Origin: an uncultured Massilia sp.
GTDB taxonomy: Bacteria; Pseudomonadota; Gammaproteobacteria; Burkholderiales; Burkholderiaceae
Direction: 5' to 3'
DNA length: 64,000 nucleotides
NCBI GenBank assembly: GCA_946481275.1
Contig: CAMLMV010000005.1
Coordinates: 1 to 64,000, forward strand
Below the pieces are notes generated by a model that did not search any database, had not been told where the DNA came from, and saw only the letters and a list, made by a program, of their open reading frames with translations. Both the position numbers and the translations under genes were made by a program. Shown one piece after another: positions 60,970 through 64,000 of the stretch. Within the stretch, counting starts at the first letter, position 1. Every line of letters starts with the position of its first letter.

Positions 60970-61817
60970 GCGAGAAGCGCAGCCAGTTTCCTCTGCCGCT
61001 CTCGTCCGTAACGGGCGGCAGCACCCGAAAGCCCGCTGCGCCGGCGCCGGTCGCCACGCCGCAGACGGCGACCCAGAACGCGCGCCAGAACAGCCAGGTG
61101 CCGCCGCGCGGGGGCGCGGCGGCCGTGCCGGGCGCACCCAAGCCGGCCCAGCCGCAGCAGACCGTCGTGCGGTCCGACCTGGCGGCCACGGAAGCGCCGC
61201 GCCGGGCGATGGCGGCCCGGGCCGCGCGCCAGGGCGTCAAGGATCCGCAGGTGCTGGCCGCACTGGAAATCGTGCCGCGTCATATGTTCGTCGAGCCGGG
61301 CATGCTGGCCCAGGCCTATGTCGACATCTCGCTGCCGATCGGCCATAACCAGACGATTTCGCAGCCGTACATCGTGGCGCGCATGATCGAGTTGCTCAAG
61401 GGCAGTAACCAGCCGCTGCGTCGCGTGCTCGAGATCGGCACGGGGTGCGGCTACCAGGCCGCCGTGTTGTCGTGCGTCGCGCAGGAGGTGTATTCCATCG
61501 AGCGCATCAAGCCGTTACATGAGCTGGCGAAGGCCAATTTGCGCCCGTTGCGTATCGCCAATCTGCGTTTGCAGTTCGGAGATGGTATGCTAGGGCTCCC
61601 GCAGGTGGCCCCGTTCGACGGCATCATCCTGGCGGCGGCCGGTCTCGAGGTGCCGCGTGCACTGCTCGAGCAGATGGCCATTGGCGCCCGCCTGGTGGCG
61701 CCCGTCGGTGCTCAGGTCCAGCACCTGCAGCGCATTACCCGTACCGGCAAGGCGGAATGGACCAGCGAAACGCTGGAAGCCTGTCATTTTGTCCCGCTGC
61801 GGCCAGGCATCGCTTGA
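60966..61817 (+). CDS. pcm: Protein-L-isoaspartate O-methyltransferase
   Basis: A 283-residue SAM-dependent enzyme that repairs isoaspartyl residues. The core begins about residue 75 ([23 protein letters not shown]) with motif [17 protein letters not shown] and a later [22 protein letters not shown]. The first 70 residues are a Pro/Ala/Gln-rich extension absent from the E. coli enzyme (208 residues). It overlaps surE by four bases and is followed by nlpD. Confidence 0.95.
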   Translation: MSEKRSQFPLPLSSVTGGSTRKPAAPAPVATPQTATQNARQNSQVPPRGGAAAVPGAPKPAQPQQTVVRSDLAATEAPRRAMAARAARQGVKDPQVLAALEIVPRHMFVEPGMLAQAYVDISLPIGHNQTISQPYIVARMIELLKGSNQPLRRVLEIGTGCGYQAAVLSCVAQEVYSIERIKPLHELAKANLRPLRIANLRLQFGDGMLGLPQVAPFDGIILAAAGLEVPRALLEQMAIGARLVAPVGAQVQHLQRITRTGKAEWTSETLEACHFVPLRPGIA

Positions 61818-61850
61818 ATGCCAGTTTGTTGTAAAAGAATTATAGAGAGA

Positions 61851-62759
61851 ATGAAACTTACGCCCCGTTTAGCCCTGTTGACCCTCAGTCTCGGCATCCT
61901 GTCCGCCTGCAGCACCGAGACCCGCGTAGCCCCCGTGATCGACCGTCCGGCGCCGACCGCATCCAGCTTCCGTCCCCGTCCGCAACCGGCCCCGGCGCCG
62001 GCCGCCGAGGAGACGAAGCCCGACGCGCGCGGCACCTATACCGTCCGTCGCGGCGACACCCTGCTGCGCATCGCCCTCGACCACGGCCAGAATTACCGCG
62101 ACCTCGTCGCGTGGAACAACCTGGCCGATCCGGACGACATCAAGGTCGGTCAGGTGCTGAAAGTGGCGCCGGCTGAGCGGAACGGCAACGGCAACGGCGT
62201 CGTGACGTCGCCGATCGCGATGCCGGGTGCCGAGAAGGCGCCGGCCGTGCCGAAGAAGACGGAACCGAGCGGCGCCAAGAAGCCGTACAGCGAATCGAAC
62301 CTGGCAAGCGCGAAGGAAGACAATCCGAAGGCGGAGAAAGTGATCTCGGCCGGCGTGACCCCGGGTACCACCGTCACTGCCAACGACGACGAGAAACTGA
62401 GCTGGATGTGGCCGTCCGACGGCAAGATCATCGCCACCTTCGACGAAGGCAAGAACAAGGGCATCGACATCGCCGGCAAGATGGGCCAGCAAGTGATGGC
62501 CGCGGGTTCCGGGAAGGTGATGTATGCCGGCAGCGGCATCCGCGGATATGGTAATCTCGTGATTGTTAAGCACAGCAACAGCCTGTTGTCGGCATATGCG
62601 CACAACCGCACAATCCTGGTGAAGGAAGGTCAGAACGTGACCAAGGGCCAGGCGATCGCGGAGATGGGTGATTCCGATGCCGACACGGTCAAACTGCATT
62701 TCGAGATACGCCAGCAGGGCAAGCCGGTCGATCCGGCCAAGTTCCTGCCCAGTCGCTAG
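61851..62759 (+). CDS. nlpD: NlpD, LysM/degenerate M23 amidase activator
   Basis: A 302-residue outer-membrane lipoprotein (lipidated C20, GILSACSTE). A LysM domain (about 60-105, YTVRRGDTLLRIALDHG) binds peptidoglycan; a C-terminal LytM/M23 domain has the usual GYGNLVIVKH and AYAH elements, but the first zinc-binding His is Asn (NKGIDIAG). A degenerate site is normal for NlpD, which activates the AmiC amidase at division rather than cutting itself. The ATG at 61851 is chosen for the lipobox and the AGAGAGA upstream. In many bacteria an rpoS promoter lies inside nlpD. Confidence 0.94.
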   Translation: MKLTPRLALLTLSLGILSACSTETRVAPVIDRPAPTASSFRPRPQPAPAPAAEETKPDARGTYTVRRGDTLLRIALDHGQNYRDLVAWNNLADPDDIKVGQVLKVAPAERNGNGNGVVTSPIAMPGAEKAPAVPKKTEPSGAKKPYSESNLASAKEDNPKAEKVISAGVTPGTTVTANDDEKLSWMWPSDGKIIATFDEGKNKGIDIAGKMGQQVMAAGSGKVMYAGSGIRGYGNLVIVKHSNSLLSAYAHNRTILVKEGQNVTKGQAIAEMGDSDADTVKLHFEIRQQGKPVDPAKFLPSR

Positions 62760-62768
62760 AGAGAGCCG

Positions 62769-63779
62769 ATGACCTTGCCCCCCGACCCGTTGGACAACGA
62801 CACGCCGGAAGAGAATCCGGATGAACCGCTGGACGACGGCGGGTTCGGGGCGGACGGCGCCGACCGTGCCGACATGCTGCCGGAAGCGGCCAGCGCGGCC
62901 GTCGACACCGTCGACGAACTGAAAAGCGTGCTGCAGGCCGAGCTCTCGACCGACACCACCCAGCACTACCTGAACCGCATCGGCGCCAAGCCGCTGCTCA
63001 GTGCCGAGCAGGAAGTGCACTTCGCGACCCTCGCGAAGGCCGGCGACTTCAATGCCCGCCAGAAGATGATCGAGCATAACCTGCGGCTCGTCGTCTCCAT
63101 CGCCAAGCACTACATCAACCGCGGCGTCGTGCTGCTCGACCTCATCGAGGAAGGCAACATCGGCCTGATGCGCGCGATCGACAAGTTCGAGCCGGAGCGC
63201 GGCTTCCGCTTTTCCACGTACGCGACGTGGTGGATCCGCCAGAGCATCGAGCGCGCAATCATGAACCAGGCCCGCACCGTGCGCCTGCCCGTGCACATGG
63301 TGCGCGAGCTGAACCAGGTGCTGCGCGCGAAATACCACCTGGAGGCCCAGCACCACGACGGCAAGGAAGCGAGCGCGGAAGACATCGCCAGCCTCGTCGG
63401 CCGGCCCGTGGAGGAAGTGCAGGACATCCTCGCGCTGTCCGAGCACGCGACGTCGCTCGACGCGCCGCTCGACAACGATCCGCAGAGCAGCCTGATGGAC
63501 ATGCTGCCGGACGAGGGCGACGTCAGTCCGGACGCCCACGCGGAACAGCACGAGATGACCGTGCTCGTGCGCGACTGGCTGCAGAAGCTGCCGGACAAGC
63601 AGCGCGTCGTCGTGATGCGCCGCTTCGGCCTCGATAACGACGATCCGGCCACGCTGGAAACGCTGGCCGAGGAGATGGGCGTGACGCGCGAGCGCGTGCG
63701 CCAGATCCAGCAGGAAGCCCTCGTCAAACTGAAGCGGGCGATGGCCGCCCGTGGCGTCGTCCGCGATTCCTTGCTATGA
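62769..63779 (+). CDS. rpoS: RNA polymerase sigma factor RpoS
   Basis: A 336-residue stationary-phase sigma factor. Region 1.2 ([22 protein letters not shown] abridged), region 2 with the -10-binding [19 protein letters not shown], region 3 ([14 protein letters not shown]) and region 4 with the [26 protein letters not shown] are all present. An acidic N-terminal leader (about 1-40) is typical of betaproteobacterial RpoS. It lies nine bases after nlpD, the classic order. Confidence 0.96.
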   Translation: MTLPPDPLDNDTPEENPDEPLDDGGFGADGADRADMLPEAASAAVDTVDELKSVLQAELSTDTTQHYLNRIGAKPLLSAEQEVHFATLAKAGDFNARQKMIEHNLRLVVSIAKHYINRGVVLLDLIEEGNIGLMRAIDKFEPERGFRFSTYATWWIRQSIERAIMNQARTVRLPVHMVRELNQVLRAKYHLEAQHHDGKEASAEDIASLVGRPVEEVQDILALSEHATSLDAPLDNDPQSSLMDMLPDEGDVSPDAHAEQHEMTVLVRDWLQKLPDKQRVVVMRRFGLDNDDPATLETLAEEMGVTRERVRQIQQEALVKLKRAMAARGVVRDSLL

Positions 63780-63842
63780 TGCCCGGCTGGCCGCCATAGG
63801 CCTGATGCCGTTTGGTCTTCCCGTTTTGCTTCTTCTATCCCC

Positions 63843-64000
63843 ATGCAAGAAACCTTCATCAACATCAAATCCCTCGACATGGACGCGCGCGGCGTCGGCC
63901 ACCTGGAGAACGAGGACGGCACGCAAGGTAAAGTGATCTTTGTCGAAGGCGCGCTGCCGGGCGAGCGCGTCAGCTTCGAGACCCTGCGCAAGAAGAAGAA
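63843..64000 (+). CDS. rlmD: RlmD 23S rRNA (uracil-1939-C5) methyltransferase, N-terminal part
   Basis: Only the first 52 codons are in the window. They start MQETFINIKSLDMDARGVGHL and continue with GKVIFVEGALPGERVSFE, the TRAM-domain start of RlmD/RumA enzymes that methylate U1939 of 23S rRNA using SAM. The catalytic domain lies beyond the edge. It follows rpoS by 63 bases, as in many Burkholderiales. Confidence 0.88.
   Translation, partial: MQETFINIKSLDMDARGVGHLENEDGTQGKVIFVEGALPGERVSFETLRKKK

Noticed and set aside
1..64000. tRNA, rRNA, CRISPR or transposase genes
   Set aside because: None seen: no clover-leaf T-loop patterns, regularly spaced direct repeats or DDE-type transposase frames were recognised by eye.

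Overview
The window is a high-GC (roughly two-thirds G+C by eye), gene-dense stretch of a betaproteobacterial chromosome. The order sdhA-sdhB-sdhE-gltA at the left, odhA-odhB-lpdA-zapE in the middle right and surE-pcm-nlpD-rpoS-rlmD at the right end fits Burkholderiales. Within that order, the wealth of c-di-GMP and chemoreceptor genes, a PEP-CTERM-like protein and the H-NOX gene suggest Oxalobacteraceae (Massilia/Telluria-like). That assignment is an inference from gene content, not from a search.

Layout. 1-3563: TCA-cycle block (end of sdhA, sdhB, sdhE, gltA) closed by a strong terminator. 3580-43294: about 40 kb of accessory genes before the TCA theme resumes. In order these are: a DHFR-like/TetR pair with its own palindrome; small envelope proteins; an NO sensor (H-NOX) overlapping a GAF-GGDEF-EAL enzyme; an SRAP peptidase; a Fur-box-preceded siderophore operon (one NIS synthetase, one MFS exporter, one TonB receptor); gluQ; a CHRD/PEP-CTERM-like protein; a duplicated outer-membrane barrel; an arsenic island (arsH-arsB-arsC-arsR divergent from a flavoprotein-MFS-arsR2 set, then an ArsN1-like acetyltransferase); an orphan Hcp with a candidate amidase effector and partner; a two-component system with a proline-rich sensor; two soluble chemoreceptors, one with three near-identical-length PAS units followed by a CheW-like protein; FadL; two esterases; and a Fur-box-preceded ApbE/DUF2271/DUF4198/PepSY/flavoreductase operon.

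43569-49632 is the 2-oxoglutarate dehydrogenase operon (odhA, odhB, a SHOCT-PspC membrane protein, lpdA), followed by zapE, a coiled-coil lipoprotein, a PP2C-like phosphatase, a DUF465 protein, a DinG/YoaA-type helicase and a propeller-type diguanylate cyclase. 57982-60137 holds a TIR-domain gene followed closely by a relative of the FYSYKGGVGR P-loop NTPases whose Walker A motif is degraded; this pair is the most novel-looking system in the window. The right end is the conserved surE-pcm-nlpD-rpoS stress block, and rlmD runs off the edge.

How the parts work together. Central carbon metabolism (Sdh, GltA, Odh) brackets the accessory region. Iron supply and redox are linked through two Fur boxes, one for the siderophore operon and one for the flavinylation operon. 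Signalling genes (H-NOX/GGDEF-EAL, propeller-GGDEF, PAS-MCP, soluble MCP, BaeSR-like pair) point to sessile/motile lifestyle control. Ars, Hcp and TIR genes are defence or competition functions. No rRNA, tRNA, CRISPR array, transposase or integrase was seen.
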